Assembly (NCBI GenBank): GCA_965153455.1
Contig: OZ234499.1
Location: 124,001-188,000, forward strand
Length of the DNA stretch: 64,000 bases
Direction of reading: 5' to 3'
Origin: Sphagnum compactum
Lineage: Eukaryota > Bryophyta > Sphagnopsida > Sphagnales
The position numbers and the translations under genes are program-made. Positions 48,201 through 60,664 of the stretch are shown here, one piece after another. Positions within the stretch are counted from its first letter, which is position 1, and every line of letters begins with the position of its first letter. The notes under the pieces were generated by a model. The model did not search any database and had not been told where the DNA came from. It saw only the letters and a program-made list of their open reading frames with translations.

Positions 48201-48665
48201 AAAGTGATGGTCTGATACTTAGTGAGCAACGTTCACAAGATTATGATCACTCATTGCCACACTCATTGTTGTGTTATCTTCAAATAATTGTTTTGGAGTA
48301 TCTTCTGCAATTTCATATGTGTATATATGTGTATGTCAAAGTGGCCAGCAGTTTTATTTCCTCTTTCTGTTTGCCCCTTTCACAGTTGTGTGTTTGATTT
48401 GTTCCTAAATTAAAGTACTTTAGGTGTTGCTTTTAGCAGAGGTTCATGAGTTCATTTGGAAGGAAGATGAGATTTCTAGATGCATGTTTCAGACAAAGCA
48501 TGGACATAGCAACTTGAAGATTATGTGATCAGTCAAGGAGTGCACAGAAGTGTATACTGGTGGCTTCTTTTCATTTGATAGAGTGACCATAAGCTGATCT
48601 TGATTTGTGGATCTTGATTCCTGATGCAGGCCTGGATTTGCTGCTTCGGAGGATCAGCAGAGTAA
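42244..48665 (+). CDS. RIN4-like NOI-domain protein, four coding exons
   Basis: Proposed exons are 42244-42249 (ATG GCC only), 44809-45486, 46288-46518 and 48630-48665, all GT-AG with phase 0, giving 316 residues. The N-terminal NOI motif is VPKFGNW (7-13) followed by [16 protein letters not shown] and MNPNDP. The C-terminal NOI motif is LPKFGAW (235-241) followed by [16 protein letters not shown]. Both fit the [LVI]PxFGxW consensus cut by the bacterial protease AvrRpt2 in Arabidopsis RIN4. The threonines matching the T21 and T166 phosphosites are present (YTAVF, FTMMF). The C-terminus [11 protein letters not shown] has a Cys pair suitable for palmitoylation and plasma-membrane anchoring. The middle is disordered and rich in Pro, Arg, Ser and Gly, and makes the protein longer than Arabidopsis RIN4 (211). 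RIN4 is a negative regulator and guard target in basal immunity. Exons 2 and 3 are secure; exon 1 and the last exon rest on splice signals and family pattern. Confidence 0.82.
42598..43285 (+). repeat. Three tandem copies of a 215-240 bp unit in intron 1 of the RIN4-like gene
   Basis: The units (about 42598-42831, 42832-43070, 43071-43285) each contain the strings cttggaagc-tcagcaa, ttttggaaga-agtagcaaag, aattgcttgatatcatg, acatacac-cagctattgca, a CT-rich run of varying length, and aactttgacaaac-c-tgagtataaaggt. The CT run is a microsatellite in each unit. Divergence among copies is moderate. Confidence 0.8.
47930..48345 (+). repeat. Tandem duplication (about 255 bp) in the last intron of the RIN4-like gene
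   Basis: The string gatgaaagtgatggtctgat at about 48197 matches tcatgaaggtgatggtctgat at about 47936. Both are followed by acttagtgag or actctatgag, then c-cacaag-t-atga-cac. The later parts (tctgcaatctcatagatgcatatgt and tctgcaatttcatatgtgtatat) are also colinear. The copies are diverged. Confidence 0.6.
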
Positions 48666-51600
48666 TTGGCACTCTATTGCCTTCGAAGCCTGTTTCCATA
48701 TACCTCCCCAATGACCTTCTGAAGATTGGGCCTGATTATTCACATCAAATGCTGGCTGTTCTTCTGGTATGTAGCAAAATGACTGCTATTTAAAGATCTT
48801 TGTTAGTGGGTCTGCTTCAAAAATGTGTGAAGTCATATGGGGTGTTATCCTTTCATTGTACCCCTCGTTGATATTCAGGTGTGGGTCATGAATCTAGATT
48901 ACTTTGCTTCCCTTGTTTTAAGGGAGGATCTGCTTCTCTCAAGGATTTGTGAATAGTGTTGCATATGTGGTGGTATTCTCACTTTTTAAGATCTCCATGA
49001 TCCAACTATTTCCACCAGCCAATCTTGTGAGTTCTCCTTTTGTGTTGTTTCTCTCTAGGTCATCTTGTACCTTGCTTTGATGATTTGGGTCAAGCAGAGA
49101 CTTTCCCTTCCATGTGACAGGAGATGCTTCTCTGCAGGGTTGCCAATTTGTATGTAGGGTATTGTGTGTACTGCTGTTTATCAAGTAAATATTAACTTGC
49201 CACCGAAACCTTGAGAGGGAAAATTGTGATACAAGAATCTGAAATGGTTCTTTTGTAGCATTGATGACTGGATATAATAAAATCTTCTGTTGTCAGATTC
49301 CATGCCTTGCTTCTGGTTCTGTTAAGAATATTTTGCAGACCTATCATCTGCTACCAGAATTTTCAGTTCCTACTACTCTTAGTAAATCATCAACTCCACT
49401 GCTGCTTTCCTCCTCAGTTGTGAGACCCAAACTTCTTCCATAGTTCTGGAATTTTTTAGTTGCATTTGTTCGCTAATTTGGTGGTGAAAACCATGAAACT
49501 GGCATCTTTGGTTACACTCGTGAAACTAGGGGGCCTCTGCAACTGATCCCTTAAATTCCAATGGGACTTGAAAACTTTGAGAAGAGGCCCTCTAGTCTTC
49601 CTTCCCTGGTCGTAATGTTGGGTGATTTTCTTGGCTCTTGCTATTGTGTGTTACTAGACCTTTCATCTGACCTTTCAATCATCTTGTGAGCTAATTTGAG
49701 AATCCTCATGTTCTGGTTACCTGTTGTGTTACCAGAAAAGAAATATCACACAGTTTCTCCAATATGGACCCAAAGGAGGCAAAAATATTAGACTTTTGCA
49801 TGGTTATACATTTATCTGATAGATAGGAGACAGATTGTATTAGGTGATGGTCACTGGGAGTGCCCAGAGAAGCAGCAGGGGCCTTGACCTGGGTCTGTTG
49901 TCTGTTTGCAAGCTACTAAGGAATGAAATTTGTATCTCAGTTGAACACATGTAATGTACCCATGTCTCAAGTAGAATTTATGATAGCCATCCGCACTCAA
50001 CCTCAACAATGAAAGCAGATCTGCCAAGGTCAAAAAAACTTATTATCCAAATACAATCTTAGGCATCACCTCCTGCATTACTGCCATGTAAGACGAGGAC
50101 CTTTGTATGTAAAAAATAAGAGTCTTAAAATCTTCTAATAGATTTTGTCATTTGTGGGTTGAAAGGACAGCCTCTACAAATGCAGAAGCTTTGGAACTTT
50201 GGGAATTGTGCTTTGGGTGCAGTTGTAGTAGTTTTGCCAGCTGATTTGTAACAGGATTTGTCACCCAGATGACAATCCAGACATGGTGATGCACTTGGCA
50301 ACAATCCATAACCATGCTTTACTCCCTCATCTAAAGTTGCCCTGATCTGATATAACAAACAATAGTCACAAAAGGCCCAGATCTTAGAAGGTTCACTCCA
50401 TCCTTCCCATTTTCTGTACACACACAAAACCCAAGTCACTAAGAAAGGGGAAAAATGCAGGAAGATGTGACAATTTTCTCCCCATCTGTTCTTCATCCAT
50501 CCAAGTACATTTTCTTCCTAACATCAGATTGCAAACTCATTGTCTTCCCAAACACACAATAAGACACACACAGCCCAACAGAACTTCTGAAGACATGCAG
50601 CAAATCAGAACGGAACAGAATGCTGCAGTAATCCAAAGCAGAGCTAGTGTGCAACAAAAGCAAAAATCCAATGCTACCTTAGGAATGCCTAGTTATAGGT
50701 GTAAGGTCCCTCCCACTCTTAAGGCATAGCTATAAGATCCCTTCTAGAAAGAGAAGAGATATCCATTGGATAGAAATGATACACTAGAAATTTCTTTGAG
50801 AGCTTTAGGGGATGTTGTAGTGCATAAACCTAAGAGAATGATCGTTGAAACCTATTTCATTGACAGATGTCCACATGAGGGACTCAAATCATGGTAACCT
50901 TTTATATTTATTTTGTGTACCCAAGAATGGAATCGGAATCGTTGTCTTGGTATTATGCCTACTAGGTGTTTATCTGGATCTCAGATGGGTCCATAGAGTT
51001 TTGAACACTAATTAATCCATGATTATGTTTAAAGTTTGTGGGTTTATTCAAGATTTTACACATAAGTATGAACAATTGTACTTATTACTAACACAAATGA
51101 AGTTTGGATTACATCATGCAAATTTGCACTGCACAATAATAGGATTGGAAACTTATGGCAAGAGTTTGGAAATTAATATCGGATCCAATGACTTCATTTA
51201 CTATATCAGCAACAATAACATGGTGAAAATGACCAAAACCTTTGAAAAACTGAAACGATGGAGTAACAAATAGAAATGCAAATTATCATTCTGGAAAACT
51301 GATAGTATATCATGAAAAAAACACCGACATCACCATTAGTACATGAAGAGATTAAACATCAAACTAATCAAAGTGCAGGATATATCAATGCACAACCTTG
51401 CACACCTAGGAGCTCACTGGTAGTTGGAAAGGAAGATGTAAGTATGTATGGAGGAGGGAGGTAACGTGGTACACTGAAGGATGAAGGAAGTAGGTCCATT
51501 GGGGGAGGGAGTTAAGTACATACGCTTCACATAGACATATGTGGCCTTTTAAATTTGGCTCATCGAAGTCTAATGTTTCTTTAAATCAACAATTGTATTA

Positions 51601-54600
51601 AAGCAATGAGAGGTACATTGGAATCCTTGGATTTCAAGTTTTAACATTAAGAAAATGCTAAACACATGGTGTATCAAGTTAAACAATAATCAACAATGGG
51701 TGGATAGTAAAACTTTCACCCAATTTTATGTTCATTTGATTCCAGTGCACCTAATTACATTGAGCCCAAATTACCATGATAAGTTCTTACAACTTAATTG
51801 AAATTTAAGATTCATCAATGGTTAGATTGTCAATTATTCACCATTGATGCAAAAAAAAATCTTGTTTCTTTGATTTTTTAATATCCTTTACTATCTTAGC
51901 ATTTATATATATGTTTTTGTCTTTGATCATATACAAAACTTCCTGCAAGTTGTTGTTGAACTTAGACAATCCAATGTTCAATTCTTGTGCACCCAATGAG
52001 ACATCTTGTGATTGTTGTCACTGTGATATCCAAGAATCTTAAGCTACCATTACATCTATTATTATCTTTGTAGCAAGTCAATGGCAACAAAATCATTTTA
52101 AACTTTGTATTCACATATGCAATGTTACTGAACACAAAAGCAAAATCTAGCATTTGTGTTAGCAATTGGTGGCAAGTTCTAAGTGGTAACTCAATGTTTA
52201 GCTAACACCTAATCTTGATCAAAATATAAATTTCGTTGAAGTTTGGTGGTAATTTAGAGCACCCACAAGGCTCCCTTATAATTTGGTAATATGACATCAC
52301 CATTTTTGTCCCTTTTTCAATCCTCATCCCCCCTTTCTAAACTTCATAGCATCATTTGATATCATACACTTAAGTTACCATTTTATGCTGTCTGGATGTA
52401 GCAAATGGAATTAGCATTGATAGACATGCATTAAGTAGATTGAAAATTTGTTTATATTGATTTGATCATAGACTTAAATGACTTTGTGATGTGGGAATGT
52501 AACTTGGCTTCAAGTGTTGTCTAAGAGCAATTTAAAACAATGATTTAAAACAAGTAATAGTGTTAGGAATGGAGTATTCAAGTCATAGGCTCCACATCCT
52601 TCTTCAACTTCTATAACAATATAACTTTGAAAGTTACATAATAATGAAATTTGACATTTAGTTTGAATTCTCAAATTTAGAAAGTCATGAAATGTTTGCA
52701 TACCCTTCATGGATTCTTGAACTCATATGATGTGATGTGATACATATTCTTCCTCCTCCGTTGATTGAAGAGAAATGAGGTGATATCTCTTCACCTGAGC
52801 CCATCCTTGATGACAATTCATTGCTCATTTTATTGATTCAATTGGCCTTTTTTGATGCTTCCACTTTGCAATTAGACGATATTCCTCGTAATCTTTTAGC
52901 AAATTTTAATGCCAACTCTTGTGTTAGTTTTGTAGTCTCTTTAACCATCTCTTGCAATGTCTTTGTTGTTTCTTGTGCAAAAGTCCTTGTCTTCTCCATG
53001 AAAAGATCCATTTTTGACACACTCAATCTCCACCTACTAAAACAATTAACTTTGTATGTACTTACAATCAAGAAAAGAGAAAATTACTAATTATTGCTAC
53101 TTCAACCAAAGATTGAGGCAAATAAAAACAACATAGAGAGAGCTCAAAAGCATGGGAAGGGCCTTGGGTATATGCACAAACCTTGCTTATGATAAATGTG
53201 GTATGCATGGTGTCATCCAACATGACCTCATTTTTGAAGAAAGACAAACGTGGGTCATGGACATGAACAGGGAATTTAGAGAACGTGTGGGCATTATTTA
53301 TTTGTAAACAAAAAGTGTGTGTACTATTACCCTCAAAAGCCTATTTTTCAACTCCTTGGCCAAATAAAATAGTAAAATTAAACAAGGTACTTGCATGCCT
53401 GGTGCCCTCCGCCCCCAACTCCAATATTTTCTTTAGGTAAATGAAGGCTACAGTAGGTGGTGGGGCTACTTGGACTCCACCATTTGCAATAAGAATACTA
53501 TTCATTTAGCCATATCCTTTAAAATAGATGTGTGGTAATTACTTTTTTATGGGAAGGTTTGGGTAAGCAAAAAGAGTGTTTGTGCATGTGTACATGTTGA
53601 TTTGTTTGTGGTAGGATTAGGTGCTTGATTTTTTTTGCAAGGGCAAACAATTTGGCAATCAAATTGCTTCGTTATGATGCTCGAAAAGTTTTTGAATCAT
53701 GATCTACAGCTTTAAATTCGCAAAACGAATTTGCTTTCCATATTTTTCACAATCAGCAACATAATATAGTTTGCATGCCAAAATAGCTGTGACCTTGCAC
53801 ACCCAGTGGGTGCTTGTTTGTCAATTCTAATGCTCATACCTTTGTTTGTATTTTTTTGCTAAAAGAATAGGAGTGCAAGAAAGAATGATTTCTTAAAAAT
53901 TGCTTTTCAGAGTCCAAACCTTGATGACAAATACCTGAAACCATTTAGGCAGAGCCCAAGACTTTTGATTCCTCACTAATTGGTACTGGCATGTGCATGA
54001 GTCCATTGCACATGCTGCTATAGTTGCTGTGCCCCTTTAAGAAATGTGCTATTTCATAGATATGGTTTGCAGCATTGGACTGCCCATTAATTCCAGTACT
54101 TCTTCCCAAGTGCTGCAACTTCAAGAGTTCTTGTGGGATCTGGTGTATTTCCCACTGGGCTTATCTTTTACCAAATTGTCTGCACTAATTGTTTAGTATG
54201 GTCCTCTGCCAGCTACACAAACTTTGTCATTGTTAGTCCCAGCAGATGTGCATTCTGATTCCGTTTGGCCAAGGCTTCCCAAGTCACAGAGAGGAGAGAT
54301 CAGCAGCTTCAGGGATTCCACATGGCTTCAGCAGGTTGCTGGAAATTGATCAATGTTTTCTTGGTTGAAAAAGGCGAAACACACTAAGGGTTGTGATCAT
54401 TGATGATGCCTTGTAGAAGAGCTCCCCCCATAGCATTGAGAATTTGATCAAGAATTGCATCTCCAACTTCAATCAGCAAAGGGAGTAAGAGTGTCAGGTA
54501 AGAGTGTCAAAGGGAGAGGTAGGTTACACCAGTAATGCTCCTTTGCTGAAAGAGATGCTAACCTCCTCCTTTGAAGAAAAATCACTAGCTTTGCTCAAAG

Positions 54601-55202
54601 AGAGCCTACATGACAATTGAATTTCAGTCCCAGTTCATGTGATATTAAAGAGCTCAATCTCTTGAGATAAAGGTTTCTAGTAAAGAGACTGCATAATGAC
54701 TGAGATTTCAACTGTGACAAGCAGTGGGGAGTACAGAGGTAGGGAAGGAGAACTGGCTGATGTTGATGATGATGCTCCCCATGGCGTAGTGGCCAGAGAG
54801 ATGACTGTGAGGGAGTTTGCCATGATCCCTTTGTCAAACTCAATGGCAAGCATTCCTCCCATTGAACTGACTGGCAAATCTGACCTCTGCTTTAGAGATC
54901 AGTCCTCCAAAGCCTCGAAAAGTCAGCTCCACATTGCAACAACGTCATAGTTGTTGAGAATCCTCCCAAAAGTCTGACATCCAGAAACTCTCTTGTATAA
55001 GCAAAATCAGAATTGAATCCAAAGACAAAGTTCTCTGCAAGAAATGATGATAAAGCCACTGCAATAGTGAGCCTAGCTCTCTGAAATTGAGCATACATCA
55101 TGATCAGATGGAACCCAGAAGAGCTTGCCTTGCATAGTGCAGAGTCTGATCATCTAAGATGCAACTGAAAAGACTCTCACAATTCAAACCCTGAGGCTGT
55201 CA
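48666..55202. other. Intergenic stretch without a recognisable gene
   Basis: The first several hundred bases probably hold the 3' untranslated region of the RIN4-like gene. From about 50900 the DNA is AT-rich. A minus-strand frame of 77 codons at 52838-53071 has an amphipathic, Thr- and Lys-rich helix (EKTRTFAQETTKTLQEMVKE) that looks coding-like but matches nothing I know. A minus-strand frame of 123 codons at 50125-50496 is rich in Cys and unassigned. Frames at 54595-55101 overlap the probable 3' region of the minus-strand gene ending at 55203. No RNA gene was recognised. Confidence 0.4.
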
Positions 55203-56404
55203 CTATTTAGCAACAGTAGCTTTTGCTTCTTTAGCTGCCTCTGTTGCTTCTTCCGCAGTTTTCTTTGCCTTCAACTTCACCTTCTCAATTGCCTCCTTCA
55301 GTTTTTTGGCCACCTCAGGATTTTTGGTGCGTGCTTCAGCATCATCACTTGGCAGCAAAAAGAGAAACCCTGCAAGCAAAGTTGATCCACCAGCTACTAC
55401 TGCATCTCTTCGAGAGACATGTCTCTCTTCTGATACCCTAATGTGCGAAGACTCCATTCTCCCCACCTGCAGTGAAATGGCAGTCCAGCAAGGAGAGAGG
55501 AGAAGAGAACAGCATTATTATATAATGAACTCCAATTCATCAAATCCTCAAAACCTGCCTGCGCATAAAGCTCTTAAGCATGATTTACATTTCAATATCA
55601 TGAACCCATAGTGCACAGAGATTTTCAACACATGCAAGCCATCATAAGTGTTTGTCCTGTATCATCACCATCACCAAGGTAAGGAATTGGAGAGTGAAGC
55701 GTGCGAAACAAATATACATTGCATTGGGCTAATTAAGGTAAATTTCAACAGCGTTCTATTGTGGTTCAATCTACAGCATCTCCACCAAACACTGCATGAC
55801 ATGTTTTGGATGAAGATCAGTAAAACATTTCCCAACAGGCTCAGTAAAAATGGCTATGGGTCAGCATTTTTGCTCAATATGCTGAGGCTGGCAAAAGTTA
55901 CAGCACAGTCTAACACCTGCTCTCAATAGGCCAGATATATTGATTGATCCAAGTGGCTTGTTATTAGTAGGTTCTGACCTTTTACTGTCCAAGGTTGATG
56001 ATTATGGGTGGGGTTTGGAATCAGTAAATAAGTGAATCTTGAATGGGAGAAATACAATTACAGGGCCAAATGCTGAGTATGGGTGGAGCTGCTCTAACAA
56101 TTCTCATCACGAACACAAGGAACCCTACTTCTCCAGGAAATCAGAAAGGATGAGATTGCTAGCAACTTGGAGCTGGCTTCGGCATCTTGACTCTGCCAGT
56201 CTGGTGCACCAGAAGAAGAACAAGAACAAGAAAAATGCCAATTCTGCTGACAATTCAATCATGAGACTGAGGTCATAGTACCTGAGGGGCTGCCACGCAG
56301 GTTGTAGGGGTGGAGGAGCATGAAACAAGGTAACGAGGGGGAAGTGGAGCACCAGTAGAAGCGGACAGACGCATCGAACAGGCGGACAACAACGCAGAGG
56401 CCAT
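55203..56404 (-). CDS. Predicted small thylakoid-lumen protein, twin-arginine targeted, two exons
   Basis: Exon 1 is 56404-56282 (41 residues) and exon 2 is 55466-55203 (87 residues plus stop), joined at phase 0 by a GT-AG intron, giving 128 residues. Exon 1 (MASALLSACSMRLSAS onward) is rich in Ser, Ala and Thr, lacks acidic residues and looks like a chloroplast transit peptide. Exon 2 carries a bipartite lumen signal: a twin arginine (SRRDAVV, R60-R61), a hydrophobic core STLLAGFLFLLP and an AEA cleavage site after residue 86. The mature part would be only about 42 residues, a highly charged helix of Lys, Glu and Ala with TAEEATEAAKEAK, similar in style to LEA-protein repeats. I do not recognise a named family. 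The targeting layout argues strongly for a real lumenal protein; its function is unknown. Confidence 0.72.
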
Positions 56405-57779
56405 TATGGTTTCTGCCTCGATTCCACCCGCACGCAGCCTTCTAAATGCTATTCTTCTCAGCTGCAGGGAGCTTGGATTCTTGTTAGATCAAAGAGACAA
56501 CACTGAACCCAGAAACCCCAGTAACGTGACTCACACACTGCTGGTGAGAAACAACTGGTGAGACGCACCCAGAGAGTATTGCTGTTGCACAGATTTGCAG
56601 GAAGCAGCAATGCTTAGGGTAGATGCACAGCACCAGCACACAGATAAGAGCATGGTAAGGCCCTAGGATGAGGCATTCCCAGAGTAAGGGCTTGCATTCG
56701 GGCTTGACAAACAAGTCCATAGCCGGACCCCATTTTGGTAATGCTCTCATCCAAGGGTGATACCCATCTTAAAGAAGGAGGCCAACGGACAAGATCCACT
56801 GAGACACATCTAAAATCACTGGTTGACATAAACCTGTATGCTGTAAACCAGCATTTAGAAAATCCCAGTGCATTTTGGAGGTCACATTAGAGAGTGTAAA
56901 AATTCATGGGGCATTTTGAAGAACGTAAAGCACTGCTTGGATTTTTCCTTTGTATTTTCAGCTCCCTCACCTGCTGCAAGAAACCTGTTTTCAGCAAGCT
57001 GGATCATCTGTGGTGGAAGGTACCAGCCAAGCTGTACTGGGATCTTCTGGCCCGCCCCAAGGTACCTCCAGCATGTCACTATTTCTACAGAATGAAAAAA
57101 TCTGAGCTCTGCTTTACATAGGAAAGGGACCTTAGTACAGGTCCCTCTGTGATTTTTGAGCTGTTCCCTTGGCCTACTGGCCTTGGGCACAGATCTCAAA
57201 TCACGGAAGGGCCTGTACTCAGGCCCTCTCCTATACAAAATGCCCGTTGGAGCAGGCATTCAATGTTTTGAAATGACACAGGTTGTTTTTCCTTTTTTCC
57301 TTTATGTACTTCTACCCCCTGTTGCATTTTGTTCGATTGGGTGGCTCACGGTCAGTGATGCCTGTTCAATGTCACAACTTGGGTCTTCTCAAATTTCTTG
57401 GTAATCCTAAAGCGATGTGATGATGAAATCCCGGCAAACTCCATTGAACAAAACACCCAGCAAAAGGGGAAAGGGAGGAACAAAGAGGACCCAAATCTGA
57501 GTCAGAACAGCAAAACCCAAAGCGGGTCACTATGGGGCAAAGGAACAAATCATGTTCCAAAAGCCCCACCAATCACAAGAAACATTTCAGAAAGAGAACG
57601 GTGAGAAACTTGAAAGAGGAATAAGCCTACAAGAATTTTCACTTGCAACGACAACATGTCTCAAAATAAAGGTGGCCTAAGTTTTTTCTAAAACTATTGA
57701 CACCTTTTGCCTATAGCCAGCACATAAAACAATTGTAGGAAAATCGTTGGTGTTATTTGTTGACCAAGTCATGTTTGCA
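56405..57779. other. Upstream region of the lumen-protein gene, and spacer with a hairpin
   Basis: This holds the promoter of the minus-strand gene starting at 56404 and, farther right, the hairpin at 57113-57239. The 125-codon minus-strand frame (56882-57259) and the overlapping plus-strand frames run through this hairpin and are not believed to be proteins. Confidence 0.4.
57113..57239. ncRNA. Near-perfect 61-bp-arm hairpin; candidate small-RNA precursor or MITE
   Basis: The left arm (57113-57174) and right arm (57179-57239) are inverted copies with about 80 percent match and a loop of only 4 bases (tact). Matching stretches include tttacatagga / tcctatacaaa, agtacagg / cctgtact, gtgattt / aaatcac, and ggcc / ggcc at the tip. 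Within the arms are further palindromes (agggacct...aggtccct and gggcctg...caggccc). An RNA from either strand would fold into one long stem. The tight loop and symmetric arms also fit a small MITE. No mature small RNA is known to me from these arms. Confidence 0.4.
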
Positions 57780-58660
57780 TATCAATGAAAAAAATTGTTT
57801 ACTTGTTGACACAAACAATTAAAAAAATTTATGGCAAGAAGAAGAAATGCATTTGTTAAGTGCCAATCGTGATAAAGTCTTTCATTTGCTTGAGCCACCA
57901 CCATTGCTATCATCTCACGAGATGAAACAACATAGAAAATAAAATTTGCTCGAGTGAAATCAACAATGATAACATCGATTAAGGTGCGAATATCATTAAT
58001 TAATAACACAAGGTGAACTTGATGACGAAAAAATTAAAGAGAAGGTGATGAAAGGATATGGGTTTGTTCATGTGTAACATGAAACCTCACATCTCTCACA
58101 ATGAAAGCAAAAACTTTTTGAACATCGTGCAATGTAATTCATTCCCCATCATGAAAGCACTTAAGAAGGTGAATCCCCATTGGACGTAAATGCTAAACAC
58201 AAATGCAATGAATCAATTTGAAAGCTAAAAGATGGGGAGGCCAAACTTGATATGCAATGTAAAGGAGAAAACATTTGAGGTCAAACAAATAAAAGGAATG
58301 ATTGGAAGAATAAAAAATCATGCTTTTGTTCCCAAGCCCGCACATGACCTTAAGTGAGTGCAATGCAAATCAAAAGTCATGTCAAAAACGATATTAAAAA
58401 AATAATGTTCATGCAATCTATTTGAAATGCTCTTGTGAAATCAATCTATTCCGCTATATGTAAACTACCAAAAAAAAACCACACAAACCAACACGTCCAA
58501 GATTATCTAAGCTCCTTGATGTTCTTGTTAATGTACTCTTCCTCTTGTCAATGTTATAAGTTGTTTTGACAAGAGCTTGTTTAAATATAGATGAAAATTT
58601 TGAAACATGTTTCCCACAAAGTTTCAACATCACCATATCTATTGAATCCACAATAGCAAC
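57780..58660 (-). pseudogene. Decayed retroelement-like ORF fragment
   Basis: The minus strand at 57782-58009 reads DIRTLIDVIIVDFTRANFIF and then AQANERLYHDWHLTNAFLLL. Upstream, in other frames to about 58650, are pieces such as HDVQKVFAFIVRDVRFHVTHEQTH. This pattern, with TL-DVVIADPTR and a later Y-D-HPT-FLPLA, is one I associate with the C-terminal part of pol-like ORFs of plant mobile elements. Several stops and shifts interrupt it. The element class (LINE or other) is not certain. Confidence 0.45.
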
Positions 58661-60664
58661 TCAAAATCTCACATGCATTTTGTATGAGTTATAAACCATT
58701 TGAACTCCTGACAATTTTGGGTGGTTGAAAATTGCATAATTTTTTTTACCATATCAACAAAAAGACATGCAATGCACCATTTCAGTCCCTCGTATCAATT
58801 ATAATTAAGATCAAATATTCTTCACCCCAATTCACATAGGCATTGGCTCAAAGCTGTACAAGTACTTGGAACCATTACTATGGAATGGTGCCCATCATGT
58901 GGGCCCCTTGACAAGGTGCATCTAGCAAAGGAGGAAGGAAGTGGCTTCATTCACCATGTTAGAGGTTTGTTTTCAACTACTAGCGTTTGTTGGAGGTGGC
59001 ATTGAATTTGGCACCATTTGCATTGATTTTGTATTGAATCACCAACTAAATTGTTTGATATGTTAAGGCCCATGAATTCATACTACAAGGGATCATGAAA
59101 TGGCTGCCAATGTACTTTTTCATTGATTTCCCTAGGTTTTAGCATTTGTTCCCAATGTTCACAAATGGTTTCCTTTATTTGCATCAATTTGTTTTGTTCC
59201 CTACTTTGCTTCCTGTAATTTGTTCCCATAGATAGCATGTTTGCTCTCAAACACAATCTTCACATCTCCCCACCAAGATTCAAAGGATGTCCCCCATATT
59301 TTGCAATATTCCTATTGATGGCAACTCCAAATCTATGGATTCATGCATTGTTCTTTGTATGGCCAAAATTTGAACTCAAAAGAAAAAAGGGTTATTCTAT
59401 TACAATTTCTAGTTTTAAAAAACAAAAAATTACCAAATTCTCGAGGAAATTTGTTTTCAAAGAAAATTTCACCACATAATATTGACACAGCTAACAAACT
59501 TTTGGGGCAGTTTTTTTGCCAGATTTCTACGGGTTTTTCAATTTTAAAAAAACAAATGCTAAATCTTTTTTTGAGTTGATTGCTAATGATGCTACATCAA
59601 AAAATTGAAAGAAAGGAAAAAACATTCGACCCATGAGCCATGACTATAACCTCTTAAAACTAATGTCCCTGAATGCCCAAAACTCTTTCTTATTTATGAT
59701 ATCTTACAACATGTTACTGATGTTTAGGCATTCATTGTGGCCATTTCTTTAACCAAGTAAATGTCAATGATGCAATTGGTTGATTTGTCATATCTCCCAA
59801 CCAACAATCATGGTTTGGTATTATGTACATTAATGTGTCATTGCTGATGTGATTTTGCTTAGTTTGGAGCCTTGCTTAAAAGATTACACTAATGATCAGT
59901 AAATTTTTTCCAATTTTCTCATATAACACCATTGGTAAGAATCCCAAGAAAGATTTAACATTAAATGGCAACATGACACGCAAGGCAGTAGAAGTTTTTT
60001 TGTATTCCTGCTTTTATTTCGCGACTCACACGAGGAAGACAGAGCTGGAGATGCTCGCTTGCTTATCAGACTTCCAAGCAAAATAGCAGTGAAAGGCAAG
60101 GAACTTCGAATTAAAAAAAAAACGCAGATGAAAAACAGAACCATAAGGGAATTTACTGGCGCTCAGAACGGTGTTTAAGCAGGAAGATCACCAGTCAAGC
60201 TATGCAGATACGAAAAACAAGGGCCAGAGTGAACTAGCAGCCACCAATGCACCAGTTCGCCGTTCTGTCCACTGGATGGGTTGCGTTTATTCATTCGGCG
60301 CCGGATGGGGTTCGTCACAGTCCATTTCTTTTTGTTGCTGACCACTGTACTTTTTTGTTTTTTTTTTTTTTTTGGTTCTTGGCCGTTTTTCTTGGACTTG
60401 ACCTCACACATAGCTACCCTGCTCACTTTCCTACCCTCATAAGTATTGCACCAACCTCGGTACCTTATTTATTATCCCCTACTGACACAACTACCCTAAT
60501 AACTAGTTATCCTACTGACCTAGCTACTGTACTAACCACCTACCCTACTAACCTAGCTACTCTATTAATTACATACCCTACTACCTTAACCATTAGGTTT
60601 AGGGTTGAGACACATAAATTAATTAATAAAATTTTCACAAATGTATAGTAATTAATTTAAAGTA
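58661..60664. other. Intergenic stretch
   Basis: AT-rich to about 59980. A GC-richer patch at about 60000-60420 contains short frames on both strands and a poly-T run at 60356-60374 but no recognisable gene. At about 60420-60595 the plus strand is a degenerate run of cctaccctactaacctagct-like words, low in G. Confidence 0.4.

Noticed and set aside
50125-50496. 123-codon minus-strand frame with several Cys residues
   Set aside because: The Cys spacing fits no zinc-finger or thionin-like pattern and there are no exon partners; insufficient to call a gene.
56882-57259. 125-codon minus-strand frame
   Set aside because: Runs through the 57113-57239 hairpin, so its openness reflects the inverted repeat rather than protein constraint.
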